A stretch of DNA of 64,000 nt from Alteromonas gilva (GTDB lineage Bacteria; Pseudomonadota; Gammaproteobacteria; Enterobacterales; Alteromonadaceae). The first letter of the stretch is position 1. The number at the start of each line of letters is the position of its first letter. A program made the position numbers and the translations under genes. Where the stretch lies: assembly GCF_028595265.1 (NCBI RefSeq), contig NZ_JAQQXP010000001.1, positions 1 to 64,000 of the forward strand. Direction: 5' to 3'. The notes under the pieces are model-generated. The model searched no databases. It was not told the origin of the DNA and saw only the letters and a list, made by a program, of their open reading frames with translations. This document shows, piece by piece, positions 33,518 to 42,334 of the stretch.

Positions 33518-34621
33518 CTACAAACGCATGGGCATGATAACGTACAACGCCGCGTCGTCATCTGCATCTTCAATTAGCGCGCTGGAGTTGGCGTCCATCA
33601 AATTGATTTTAACGTTATTTGAATTAATCGAATTGAGTACATCAATTAAATAGGCAACGTTAAAACCAATCTCTAGTGAGTCACCCTGATAATCAATATC
33701 GACAATTTCTTCGGCTTCTTCCTGCTCAGGATTATTCGCTGTGATTTTCAATTCACCAGAAGAAATATTGAGGCGAACACCTCTAAACTTTTCGTTAGAT
33801 AAAATTGCCGCTCTGGAGAAAGCATCTTTTAAAACACCTTTGCTTGCTAAAATTGCTTTATCACTCTCTTTAGGCAATACACGACGGTAGTCCGGGAAAC
33901 GCCCATCAACGAGTTTACTGGTAAAAATAAACTCAGTGGAAAACATGCGAATATGATTAGCGCCGATTTGTATCTTTAAGAGCTTGTCGTCGTCTTCTAT
34001 AAGGCGAGAAATTTCCAACACGCCCTTACGCGGAATGATCACTTGTCGGGCAGGCAGCGACGCCGCGGTATATTCGAGTCTGCATAAAGCCAGGCGGTGA
34101 CCATCTGTAGCAACAGTTCTTACCAGGTTTTCTTCCGTTTCCAGCGACATACCATTGAGGTAATAACGCACATCTTGTTGTGCCATCGAAAAGGAAACAC
34201 TATCGATAAGATGTTTAAGATTGGCACCTGAAACTTCGAATTCTGCTTCGCCTTCCCAGTCTTCAAGGTTGGGATAGTCACTGGCAGATAACGTCGATAA
34301 GGTATAACGACCGCGCCCCGCTCTTATAATCGCTTTATTACCATCCAGGGAAAAATTAATTTGCGTGCCTTCTGACAAGCCACGACAAATATCAAATAAT
34401 TTTTTGGCAGGTACGGTGATTTCACCCTCAGAAAATTCATCTTCCAATTTGATGCTAGAGATCAGTTCAACCTCTAAATCTGTACCTGTTAGCCATAGTG
34501 CGCCTTCACTAACCTTAATTAAAACGTTAGATAAAATTGGCAGGGTGTGACGTCTCTCTACTGCCCCGGATACAAGTTGCAATGGTTGTAAAAAGTTTTC
34601 CCGGCTGATGGTAAATTTCAT
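33518..34621 (-). CDS. dnaN: DNA polymerase III beta sliding clamp
   Basis: 367 residues (E. coli 366). Ring clamp that holds polymerase on DNA. N-terminal MKFTISRENFLQPLQ and C-terminal VIMPMRL, which forms part of the protein-binding cleft, are both conserved. It begins 31 bases after the dnaA stop. A 169-bp gap without an evident terminator separates it from recF. Confidence 0.99.
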   Translation of the reverse strand: MKFTISRENFLQPLQLVSGAVERRHTLPILSNVLIKVSEGALWLTGTDLEVELISSIKLEDEFSEGEITVPAKKLFDICRGLSEGTQINFSLDGNKAIIRAGRGRYTLSTLSASDYPNLEDWEGEAEFEVSGANLKHLIDSVSFSMAQQDVRYYLNGMSLETEENLVRTVATDGHRLALCRLEYTAASLPARQVIIPRKGVLEISRLIEDDDKLLKIQIGANHIRMFSTEFIFTSKLVDGRFPDYRRVLPKESDKAILASKGVLKDAFSRAAILSNEKFRGVRLNISSGELKITANNPEQEEAEEIVDIDYQGDSLEIGFNVAYLIDVLNSINSNNVKINLMDANSSALIEDADDDAALYVIMPMRL

Positions 34622-34652
34622 CGAATTCTTTTCTCACCTGTGTTGGTTTTTA

Positions 34653-36176
34653 TTAAGAAGACAGCGTTCTGATTAAATTCTTATAGTCTTCTTTTATATC
34701 ATGACTTTCTTCTTTTAGCTGCTCAATTTTGCGGCATGCATGCAACACAGTTGTATGGTCACGGCCACCAAATACATTGCCCAACTCGGGTAAACTGTGG
34801 TTAGTTAACTCTTTGGCTAACGCCATAGCAACCTGCCTGGGTCTGGCTACGCTGCGACTGCGCCGTTTAGACAGAATATCAGATACTTTTATTTTATAGT
34901 AATCTGCTACGGTTTTTTGAATATTATCAACTGTAACCAACTTTTCTTGCAGAGCGAGTAAGTCTCGCAGCGCTTCGCGAACAAAATCGATAGTAATAGG
35001 TCGCCCGGTAAAATTGGCATTGGCTATAACCCGGTTTAACGCGCCTTCCAGCTCACGAACATTTGAGCGCAGACGCTTGGCAATGAAAAACGCCACTTCA
35101 TTAGGCAAGTTAATATTATTCTCGGCTGCCTTACGCATAAGTATAGCCACCCGCGTTTCAAGTTCCGGCGGCTCAATAGCTATGGTTAGCCCCCAGCCAA
35201 AACGTGATTTTAAACGGTCTTCAACGCCATCAATCTCTTTAGGGTAACGATCAGAGGTCAAAATAATTTGCTGGTTACCTTCCAGCAACGCATTAAAAGT
35301 ATGAAAAAACTCTTCCTGCGAACGCTCTTTATTAGCAAAGAACTGAATATCATCGATTAACAATGCATCTACGGAACGATAAAATCGCTTAAAGTCTTCA
35401 ATCGCATTGTTCTGCAAAGCCTTAACCATATCCTGAACAAACCGCTCAGAATGCATATAAATAATCTTGGCATTGTCTTTTGAATCTAAGATGCCGTTGC
35501 CCACCGCGTGCAACAAATGCGTTTTACCTAAACCGGTACCACCGTAAATAAATAAGGGGTTATAAGAGCCACCTGGATTATTCGCTACCTGACTTGCTGC
35601 AGCTCTGGCTAATTGGTTTGACTTACCCTCAACAAAATTCTCAAACTGATAATTGGGATTAATATTGCTTTTGTGGCTTACCCCTTCAGGAATAGGTATT
35701 ACCTGATTAGCTCTTGGTTGAGATTGTCTTGTTTGCTCGACTGCTGCCCTAGCCACCGATGACGAGGACTGACTAAAACCCGCCGCATTACTGCCCGGAA
35801 AGGATTGAGCTTGTGGTGAATTACTGGCCGCAGGATCAGGCTCTGCCGGCGCCCTGCGAGTATCCTCATTGCCCCTGTTCGACTGCATGGGAGGGGTATT
35901 AACCGCGGCACTGCTACCAGTACCAGAAGAAGGTCTGCGCTGAACAACTTCAAAACGCAATTGCGGTGTTTGCTGGGATCCGCAAAACTCTATAAAAAGT
36001 TGATTAATTTTGTCCCGGTACTTTTCACGAACCCAGTCCAAAATAAACCGGTTAGGAGCATACAGTGTAACAGCATCGTGATCTTGATCTGAGGTAAGTG
36101 GTCTTATCCACATAACAAACTGCTGTGTTGGGAGTTCCTGGCGTAAACGTTCCAGGCACTGATTCCATAAAGACAT
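34653..36176 (-). CDS. dnaA: chromosomal replication initiator DnaA
   Basis: 507 residues against 467 in E. coli. Domain I is about 1-80; domain II (about 81-165) is an unusually long Pro/Ser/Gln/Ala-rich linker and accounts for most of the extra length; domain III has Walker A GGTGLGKTHLLHAVGN and Walker B LLIDDIQF; domain IV ends with the DNA-binding signature GRDHTTVLHACRKIEQL. It binds DnaA boxes and opens oriC. A perfect DnaA box (36104-36112) lies inside its own codons 22-24, suggesting autoregulation. The start follows GGAG at a wide spacing. Confidence 0.99.
   Translation of the reverse strand: MSLWNQCLERLRQELPTQQFVMWIRPLTSDQDHDAVTLYAPNRFILDWVREKYRDKINQLFIEFCGSQQTPQLRFEVVQRRPSSGTGSSAAVNTPPMQSNRGNEDTRRAPAEPDPAASNSPQAQSFPGSNAAGFSQSSSSVARAAVEQTRQSQPRANQVIPIPEGVSHKSNINPNYQFENFVEGKSNQLARAAASQVANNPGGSYNPLFIYGGTGLGKTHLLHAVGNGILDSKDNAKIIYMHSERFVQDMVKALQNNAIEDFKRFYRSVDALLIDDIQFFANKERSQEEFFHTFNALLEGNQQIILTSDRYPKEIDGVEDRLKSRFGWGLTIAIEPPELETRVAILMRKAAENNINLPNEVAFFIAKRLRSNVRELEGALNRVIANANFTGRPITIDFVREALRDLLALQEKLVTVDNIQKTVADYYKIKVSDILSKRRSRSVARPRQVAMALAKELTNHSLPELGNVFGGRDHTTVLHACRKIEQLKEESHDIKEDYKNLIRTLSS
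36104..36112 (+). promoter_or_regulatory. DnaA box within the dnaA 5' coding region
   Basis: TTATCCACA, a perfect DnaA box, 65 bp inside dnaA. It is close enough to the start to affect dnaA expression or to extend the upstream DnaA-box cluster. Confidence 0.6.
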
Positions 36177-36746
36177 ATTACTATTATGCTCCGTTAGTAG
36201 GTGTAGACCTTATTTTTATTGTTCTTATTCTTTATTAAAGTTATGTAATGATGCAGAACGATACAGAAAGTAAAAGCTGATATTCGTGCGTTATCTGATG
36301 ACAACACAGCAGATCTACTGACAACTTGTGGATTATCTTACTTATTCGATCCGATGTAAATCGGGATCTCATAAAAAGGCCTTAAATAAACCTTTAAAAC
36401 GATGTTTCATAAAGAAAAACTTATAATATCAATATACGATCACACGCCTTGATCGAAGATCCTGTATAGGCGATCAGTAGCTGCGATCAGGCTTGACATC
36501 CGTCTCAATAACTGTCAGAGAACACTTTTCTGTGGATAAATACAGTGTAAAACCAATTTATGCACAGATGGCCGCTAAATCCTCACTCACATCGCGTTTA
36601 TTTGTACAAAAATAAACGCTTTAAAACGCCATTGGCATTGACATCAGGCCAATAGATCTCTAGAATTCAGCGTCCTTTTGCAGCACGTACATTTTTTACG
36701 CAGTTGCAGTAACTATTATTTAACTACGAAAAGTGAGACTTTGGTC
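36177..36746. other. dnaA-rpmH intergenic region with DnaA boxes (second origin-like cluster)
   Basis: 570 bp without a gene. Perfect DnaA boxes are TGTGGATAA (36531-36539) and TTATGCACA (36558-36566); TGTGGATTA (36327-36335) has one mismatch. Nine GATC sites fall between 36312 and 36658, about six times chance. The region is AT-rich near 36400-36440. In Pseudomonas oriC lies between dnaA and rpmH; here the stronger origin signals are upstream of mnmG, so this may be a dnaA control region or a relic or secondary origin. Confidence 0.6.
36638..36666 (+). promoter_or_regulatory. rpmH promoter
   Basis: Perfect -35 TTGACA (36638-36643), 17-bp spacer and -10 TAGAAT (36661-36666). Transcription would start near 36673, about 75 bases before rpmH. 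Confidence 0.85.
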
Positions 36747-36881
36747 ATGAAAAGAACATTTCAACCGAGCAATCTTAAGCGTAAACGCTCTCACGGTTTC
36801 CGTGCTCGTATGGCGACTAAAAATGGTCGTAAAGTACTAGCCGCTCGCCGTGCCAAGGGTCGTGCTCGCCTTTCTGCTTAG
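36747..36881 (+). CDS. rpmH: 50S ribosomal protein L34
   Basis: 44 residues, very basic, with the conserved core KRTFQPSNLKRKRSHGFRAR (20-residue part) and RRAKGRARLSA at the end. Part of the large subunit near the exit tunnel. A longer in-frame extension upstream is not part of the family. It opens the operon with rnpA, yidD and yidC; only 15 bases separate it from rnpA. Confidence 0.98.
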   Translation: MKRTFQPSNLKRKRSHGFRARMATKNGRKVLAARRAKGRARLSA

Positions 36882-36896
36882 TGGTATCTGCCAAAA

Positions 36897-37256
36897 GTGG
36901 GCGAAAATCAATTTTCCAGGGAGTTAAGGCTACTTGCTCCCTCCCACTTTACCTATGTCTTTGATAACGCAATTCCTGCCGTTTCACCGTGCTTTACGGT
37001 GCTTGCCAGACATAATCAACTTTCCCATCCACGTATTGGCATTACACTCGCCAAGAAACGTATTCGCAAAGCAAACCAACGCAATCGAATTAAACGACTG
37101 ATTCGTGAAAGCTTTCGTCATCGCGCTAACATACTGCCAGGTATCGATATTATTGTAGTGGGTAAAACCGGTGCAGATGCCCTATCGAACCAGGAAGTAT
37201 TTGCCACGCTGGAAAAATTATGGAAAAAGCTCGAAAAGCGCTGCACTTCGGGCTAA
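36897..37256 (+). CDS. rnpA: ribonuclease P protein component
   Basis: 119 residues, GTG start at 36897. Protein cofactor for the RNase P ribozyme that matures tRNA 5' ends. The RNR motif KKRIRKANQRNRIKRLIRESFR near 68-88 (shown in pieces: RKANQRNRIKR) is intact. The 3' end overlaps yidD by 37 bases, a family-wide arrangement. Confidence 0.97.
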   Translation: MGENQFSRELRLLAPSHFTYVFDNAIPAVSPCFTVLARHNQLSHPRIGITLAKKRIRKANQRNRIKRLIRESFRHRANILPGIDIIVVGKTGADALSNQEVFATLEKLWKKLEKRCTSG

Positions 37257-37492
37257 TAGCATTGCCCTTATGTCTGATATACTTCTACCGCTGGTTTATA
37301 TCACCAGTACTCGGACAACGCTGTCGGTTTCACCCAAGTTGCTCTGTTTATGCATTAAATGCACTTAAATCGCACGGATTGCTATTTGGCGGTTGGTTAT
37401 CTATCAAACGCATATTAAAATGCCAGCCCTTGCACCCAGGCGGATATGATCCGGTGCCCGAACACAAACAACATAATAAACACTCAAATTAA
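37220..37492 (+). CDS. yidD: membrane protein insertion efficiency factor YidD
   Basis: 90 residues. Small membrane-associated protein that aids YidC. The family core with Cys residues is clear: FYRWFISPVLGQRCRFHPSC, then SVYALNALKSHG, and KRILKCQPLHPGGYDPVPE near the end. It lies between rnpA and yidC, overlapping rnpA. Confidence 0.96.
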   Translation: MEKARKALHFGLIALPLCLIYFYRWFISPVLGQRCRFHPSCSVYALNALKSHGLLFGGWLSIKRILKCQPLHPGGYDPVPEHKQHNKHSN

Positions 37493-37504
37493 AAAGAGAC
37501 CAGT

Positions 37505-39172
37505 ATGGAATCGCAACGAAGTATTCTGATAATTGCAATAGCATTTGTAAGCTATTTGCTCTGGCAACAATGGCATGCGGATTACGGTCCTCAACCTGTT
37601 CAACCAATCAGTCAAACACAAACTGATAACGTACCAGCGGGTGTGCCATCTGCATCGTCAGTTTCTGCTAACAATGGTACCGATGAAGATGTACCGGTTG
37701 CCACTAACGATTCGCTCCCCCAGGCACCTGTTAACAGTGGTAATCAGCAGCACTATGTGACCGTGCAAACCGATACACTGAATGTCACCATAAACTTAGT
37801 GGGCGGTGACGTAGTTCATGCTGATCTGGTTAAGTTTCCGGTGACCCAGGGCTCAGAAGAGTTATACAGTTTATTACGCGCCAATGCAGGTCTGTATGTA
37901 GCGCAGAGTGGTTTGGTTGGCCAGGACGGTCCCGATGGGAGCTCTGAGGGTCGGCCCCTGTATCAGGCATCTGCCGAGTCGTATACGTTAACCGGTGACA
38001 CCTTGTCGGTCCCCCTAACGTGGTCAAGTAATGATGGCATAAGCATTACCAAAACCTTTACATTCAGCCGTAACCATAACGATGTTGATGTGAGTTATGC
38101 TATCAGCAATAACTCGGGCAGAACTGCCACATTCCAACAATATGCGCAGCTTAAACAAACCACCGAAGAAGCGGAAGGTGGCAATATGTTTATGCCAACG
38201 TACCGCGGTGCAGCCTACTCTACCGCCGACAACCGTTACAAAAAGTACTCGTTCGACGATATTGAAGACGACAAACTGCGCATCTCCACCACCGGTGGCT
38301 GGGTAGGTATGCTGGAACACTACTTTGTGTCGGCCTGGGTACCACCGCAAAGTGAAACTAACTCGTTATACAGCAGAATGCTAAATGGTCAGTATGCCAT
38401 TATTGGTTATACCGGAACTCCGGCGTCAGTGGCGTCAGGCCAAGCCCTCGAGTTGTCCAGCACGCTATATTTAGGGCCTAAGGATCAAGATAAACTTGCA
38501 AAACTGGCACCTGGCCTGGATCTCACGGTTGATTACGGCATTTTATTTTGGATTTCGCAGCCTCTGTTTGCCTTGCTTCAGTTCTTGCACAGCCTGGTAG
38601 GAAACTGGGGTGTCGCGATTATCCTCATCACTATTATTGTTAAAGGTGCCATGTACTGGTTAACCAAAAAGCAATACGAGTCGATGGCCAAAATGCGTAA
38701 TTTAGCGCCTAAAATGCAGCAGCTTAAAGACCGTTTTGGCGATGACCGTCAGAAGATGTCGCAAGCCATGATGGAACTGTACAAGAAAGAAAAAGTAAAT
38801 CCCATGGGCGGCTGTTTCCCACTATTGCTGCAAATGCCAATATTTTTAGCATTGTACTGGGTGTTGCTGGAAAGCGTTGAATTACGCCACGCTGATTTTG
38901 TGCTGTGGATTACAGATTTATCGGTCAAAGACCCCTACTTTGTGCTGCCAATATTAACCGGCGCGAGTATGTATCTGCTGCAAAAACTGCAGCCAACTAC
39001 CATGACCGATCCTATGCAGCAAAAGATCATGCAGTTTATGCCTGTGGCAATGAGTATTTTCTTTATCTGGTTCCCGGCCGGTCTGGTACTGTACTGGCTT
39101 GTCAGTAATGTGATTACCTTAATTCAGGCTAAAATTATTTATGCCTCAATGGAAAAACGCGGCATAAAATAA
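37505..39172 (+). CDS. yidC: membrane protein insertase YidC
   Basis: 555 residues (E. coli 548). N-terminal membrane helix (5-22), then a periplasmic beta-sandwich domain to about residue 350, then five helices of the conserved 60KD_IMP domain with GNWGVAIILITIIVKGAMYW, CFPLLLQMPIFLALY and the C-terminal LVSNVITLIQAKII. It inserts inner-membrane proteins alone or with SecYEG. A strong terminator follows 27 bp after the stop. Confidence 0.98.
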   Translation: MESQRSILIIAIAFVSYLLWQQWHADYGPQPVQPISQTQTDNVPAGVPSASSVSANNGTDEDVPVATNDSLPQAPVNSGNQQHYVTVQTDTLNVTINLVGGDVVHADLVKFPVTQGSEELYSLLRANAGLYVAQSGLVGQDGPDGSSEGRPLYQASAESYTLTGDTLSVPLTWSSNDGISITKTFTFSRNHNDVDVSYAISNNSGRTATFQQYAQLKQTTEEAEGGNMFMPTYRGAAYSTADNRYKKYSFDDIEDDKLRISTTGGWVGMLEHYFVSAWVPPQSETNSLYSRMLNGQYAIIGYTGTPASVASGQALELSSTLYLGPKDQDKLAKLAPGLDLTVDYGILFWISQPLFALLQFLHSLVGNWGVAIILITIIVKGAMYWLTKKQYESMAKMRNLAPKMQQLKDRFGDDRQKMSQAMMELYKKEKVNPMGGCFPLLLQMPIFLALYWVLLESVELRHADFVLWITDLSVKDPYFVLPILTGASMYLLQKLQPTTMTDPMQQKIMQFMPVAMSIFFIWFPAGLVLYWLVSNVITLIQAKIIYASMEKRGIK

Positions 39173-39198
39173 TCACCGCAGGAATACTTAACATTATC

Positions 39199-39225
39199 AA
39201 GCCCGCGTGAATGCGGGCTTTTTTT
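39199..39225 (+). terminator. Rho-independent terminator after yidC
   Basis: AAGCCCGC/GCGGGCTT stem, six-base loop, T-run to 39225. It ends the rpmH-rnpA-yidD-yidC operon. Confidence 0.9.
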
Positions 39226-39241
39226 AAACAGGAGCAGCCCA

Positions 39242-39724
39242 ATGCCTTCGTTTGATATTGTCTCAGAAATTAACATGGAAGAAGTGCGTAACGCGACGGA
39301 GAATGCCAATCGTGAACTGGCTACCCGCTTTGACTTTCGCGGCGTAGAAGCCCATTTTGAATATAAAGATAAAACCGTAACCATGCATGCTCAGGCAGAG
39401 TTTCAACTTCAGCAAATGGAGTCGATGTTTCGTAATGCCTGTGCCAAACGTAATATGGATACCTCTTCTATTGACTGTAAGCCACTTACGGTAACCGGCA
39501 AAAATCATCGTCAGGTTATTGCGTTTAAAGAAGGTATCGAACAACCCATCGCGAAAAAAATCGTTAAACTGGTAAAAGACGCTAAAATTAAGGTACAAAC
39601 TGCTATTCAGGGCGACCAGCTGCGGATTACCGGCAAAAAGCGTGATGACTTACAGCAAGTTATGGCGTTGGTAAAACAAGCCGATTTGGGTCAGCCATTT
39701 CAGTTTAATAATTTTCGCGACTAA
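39242..39724 (+). CDS. yajQ: YajQ family nucleotide-binding protein
   Basis: 160 residues, matching YajQ/DUF520 (E. coli 163). It starts MPSFDIVSEI and ends PFQFNNFRD, both hallmarks. In Xanthomonas a homologue binds cyclic di-GMP; in general its role is unclear. An AGGAGC ribosome site precedes the ATG. It follows the yidC terminator and is five bases before mnmE, so they may share an mRNA. This placement is not the E. coli one. Confidence 0.95.
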   Translation: MPSFDIVSEINMEEVRNATENANRELATRFDFRGVEAHFEYKDKTVTMHAQAEFQLQQMESMFRNACAKRNMDTSSIDCKPLTVTGKNHRQVIAFKEGIEQPIAKKIVKLVKDAKIKVQTAIQGDQLRITGKKRDDLQQVMALVKQADLGQPFQFNNFRD

Positions 39725-39729
39725 CCACT

Positions 39730-41115
39730 ATGACTCACCTAAGCCACACAGACACCATCGTTGCACAAGCCACGCCACCAGGCCGTGGCGGCGTAGGTAT
39801 CGTTCGTGTGTCAGGTCCTCTGGCCCTCTCTGTTGCCCAAACCTTACTGCGCGTAACACTGAAACCACGCCAGGCCAGTTACACTGATTTTTACAATGCC
39901 AGCGGCGACGTTATTGATCAGGGTATCGCGCTCTATTTTAACAACCCTCACTCTTTTACGGGCGAAGATGTGGTGGAGTTTCAGGGTCATGGCGGGCCAG
40001 TCATTATTGATATGCTGCTGGAGTCAATTTTAAGCGTACCCGGCGTGCGTCTGGCACGGCCAGGTGAATTCAGCGAACAGGCATTCCTTAACGACAAACT
40101 CGATTTGGCCCAGGCCGAAGCGATTGCAGACCTTATCGACGCCAGTTCACAGCAAGCCGCAAGAAGCGCGTTACGCTCGTTACAAGGCGAGTTTTCTGAG
40201 TACATTCATGCGCTGGCTGAGGCCATTATCCAACTGCGGATGTATGTCGAAGCAGCTATCGACTTCCCGGATGAAGAAATCGATTTTTTATCCGATGGTA
40301 AAGTCAGCAACGATCTCAACAACATTTTGAGCAAAGTACATGATGTCAGAAACCAGGCAAAACAAGGCGCATTGCTGCGTGAAGGTATGCAAGTTGTTAT
40401 TGCTGGTAAACCCAATGCAGGTAAATCCAGCCTGCTAAATGCGCTGGCCGGTCGTGACAGCGCCATTGTTACCGATATCGCTGGCACCACCCGTGATGTA
40501 CTCAAAGAACACATTCATATTAATGGTATGCCGCTGCACATTATCGACACAGCCGGACTACGTGACAGCCCCGACAAGGTCGAGCAAATCGGTATTGCCC
40601 GCGCATGGGATGCCATTAATCAGGCCGACAGAGTACTCTTTGTGGTCGATAGCACCACATCGAGCAGCATTGATCCCTACCTTATCTGGCCTGAATTTAT
40701 GGCCCGTTTACCAGCCGGTATGCCGGTAACGGTGATCCGCAACAAAGCCGATAAAACCGGTGACGACATACAGTTACAACAAAGTGTATCTGAACATGGT
40801 ACCTTTACTACCATTGCATTATCAGCAAGCACTGGTGAGGGCATAAATCTGCTGCGTGATCATCTGGCGGCCAGTATCGGTTTAGACACCACCACTGAAG
40901 GTCAGTTTATTGCCAGGCGGCGCCATATCGATGCTATCGATACCGCACTTGAACACCTGCAAACAGGTAAGCAACAGCTTGAAGATAATCTCGCCGGCGA
41001 GTTACTGGCTGAAGAATTGCGCCTGGCGCATCAGTCGCTCACCGAAATAACCGGCGAATTTACCTCCGATGACCTGCTGGGGCGCATATTCTCGTCATTC
41101 TGTATTGGTAAGTGA
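39730..41115 (+). CDS. mnmE: tRNA modification GTPase MnmE
   Basis: 461 residues (E. coli 454). With MnmG it installs cmnm5/nm5 on U34 of some tRNAs. The N-terminal folate-binding domain has ATPPGRGGVGIVRVSGP; the G domain has G1 GKPNAGKSSLLNAL near 227, G3 DTAGLRDSPD and G4 NKAD; the C-terminal FCIGK with the catalytic Cys is present. Intact. Confidence 0.98.
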   Translation: MTHLSHTDTIVAQATPPGRGGVGIVRVSGPLALSVAQTLLRVTLKPRQASYTDFYNASGDVIDQGIALYFNNPHSFTGEDVVEFQGHGGPVIIDMLLESILSVPGVRLARPGEFSEQAFLNDKLDLAQAEAIADLIDASSQQAARSALRSLQGEFSEYIHALAEAIIQLRMYVEAAIDFPDEEIDFLSDGKVSNDLNNILSKVHDVRNQAKQGALLREGMQVVIAGKPNAGKSSLLNALAGRDSAIVTDIAGTTRDVLKEHIHINGMPLHIIDTAGLRDSPDKVEQIGIARAWDAINQADRVLFVVDSTTSSSIDPYLIWPEFMARLPAGMPVTVIRNKADKTGDDIQLQQSVSEHGTFTTIALSASTGEGINLLRDHLAASIGLDTTTEGQFIARRRHIDAIDTALEHLQTGKQQLEDNLAGELLAEELRLAHQSLTEITGEFTSDDLLGRIFSSFCIGK

Positions 41116-41159
41116 TCTGTCCCGGTAAAGCCTGTTAGCATAAACAGGGTGTAAATTTA

Positions 41160-41187
41160 TTACCTGCGAAGCTATTGTTGATATAAT
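41160..41187 (+). promoter_or_regulatory. probable mioC promoter
   Basis: -35 TTACCT (41160-41165), 16-bp spacer and a perfect -10 TATAAT (41182-41187), 45 bp upstream of mioC. No DnaA box overlaps it, unlike the E. coli mioC promoter. Confidence 0.5.
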
Positions 41188-41231
41188 AACGCTCAAACTT
41201 AAACTCAGCTAACAGGTTTTACCGGAGCAAT

Positions 41232-41672
41232 ATGGATCGTCACTTTACGTTACTTGTAGGTTCAGTATTAGGCGCAAGTGAATATGTCGCAGATGCTATA
41301 GCTGAAACCGTGCGCGCTCGCGGCTACAAAGCAACAATACTCACCCAGCCAGATATTGATGATATCGACGAAGACTCAACCTGGTTTATTTGTACCTCTA
41401 CTCACGGTGCAGGCGAATTACCCGACAACATACGGGCTTTTGCCAGTCAGTTAGAAGGCGAAGAGCTCAGCGACGTAGAGGCATTTATTATCGGCCTGGG
41501 CGACAGCAGCTACGATACGTTTTGTCAGGGCGCAATGATAATGCAATCGCTGCTCGAAAAAGGCGGCGCAACACTCATCGCCGATCCGTTGCACATTGAT
41601 GTGCTGCACCACCCGATACCAGAAGATCGCGCCGTAGAGTGGTTTGAGCCCATTCTCGATACACTCGATTAA
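41232..41672 (+). CDS. mioC: flavodoxin-like protein MioC
   Basis: 146 residues (E. coli 147). FMN-binding flavodoxin fold: the phosphate-loop region LLVGSVLGASEYVAD at the start and STHGAGELPDNI near 56-67 and LGDSSYDTFCQGA near 93. It is linked in E. coli to biotin synthase electron transfer. The placement near oriC is the same as in E. coli, though here two genes intervene. The following gene starts directly at its stop. Confidence 0.9.
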   Translation: MDRHFTLLVGSVLGASEYVADAIAETVRARGYKATILTQPDIDDIDEDSTWFICTSTHGAGELPDNIRAFASQLEGEELSDVEAFIIGLGDSSYDTFCQGAMIMQSLLEKGGATLIADPLHIDVLHHPIPEDRAVEWFEPILDTLD

Positions 41673-42332
41673 ATGTTTACCCAGGCCGAACTCAACGCAC
41701 TGACTACCGCAGTGAGTAATGCTGCGCGGGTTTTATATTGCCTGGCCTTCAGACCCAAAGCCAATACCGATACCTTGTTAACGCCCCCGTTGCAGTACAA
41801 AGAGCTGCTGTTATTGGTAAATGGTGACCACAGCCAGCAACTGTTTACCCGTGGTCGGCAAATCAACTCCCTCATCGAGGAACTTGCTCTGGCAGGCCTG
41901 GTGACAATCCCTGAGACACTTAATCTCGATGCGTCGTTAAACGGTGAACAATTGCTGTTACCGCTGATTAAAAAAGACCAGCAGTATATGCCGCTGCACC
42001 AACAGCATCATGCTATGCATCGTGACTGGCAGCCCGATAAGGCCGTATTTGAAGATATTGCCACACTTATCGGGTTAATCGATAAATCTTACGACGAACA
42101 AAATGTTGGCGAGTTTGTCGCCTATTGGTTAGGCCGACCAGAATCGGTATTAAGTCCTTATCAATGGACGCAAAAATTTACCTATTCGTTAAAAAACAGA
42201 CGCACCGCAACGGGCTACCAGGCAGTCAAAAAGGTAGGCAGCCAGAACGTTGTCATTGAACCTGGCATCGAAGCAGATGATAATGCCAGACAACTCGTTG
42301 CTAAATACGCCCACAAACCACAAAGTAAATAA
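41673..42332 (+). CDS. dnaT: DnaT-like primosomal protein
   Basis: 219 residues. The C-terminal half resembles the DnaT ssDNA-binding domain: HRDWQPDKAVFEDIATLIG then GEFVAYWLGRPE..PYQWTQKFTYSLKNRR, close to the WxP-d-x...FIxYW...QWxxKF pattern of DnaT. The N-terminal 100 residues are less typical and may form a winged-helix-like part. It starts directly after the mioC stop and is two bases before dnaC, the partner in E. coli (dnaTC). Its likely role is to help load DnaB. I am less sure of the N-terminal half. Confidence 0.8.
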   Translation: MFTQAELNALTTAVSNAARVLYCLAFRPKANTDTLLTPPLQYKELLLLVNGDHSQQLFTRGRQINSLIEELALAGLVTIPETLNLDASLNGEQLLLPLIKKDQQYMPLHQQHHAMHRDWQPDKAVFEDIATLIGLIDKSYDEQNVGEFVAYWLGRPESVLSPYQWTQKFTYSLKNRRTATGYQAVKKVGSQNVVIEPGIEADDNARQLVAKYAHKPQSK

Positions 42333-42334
42333 TC

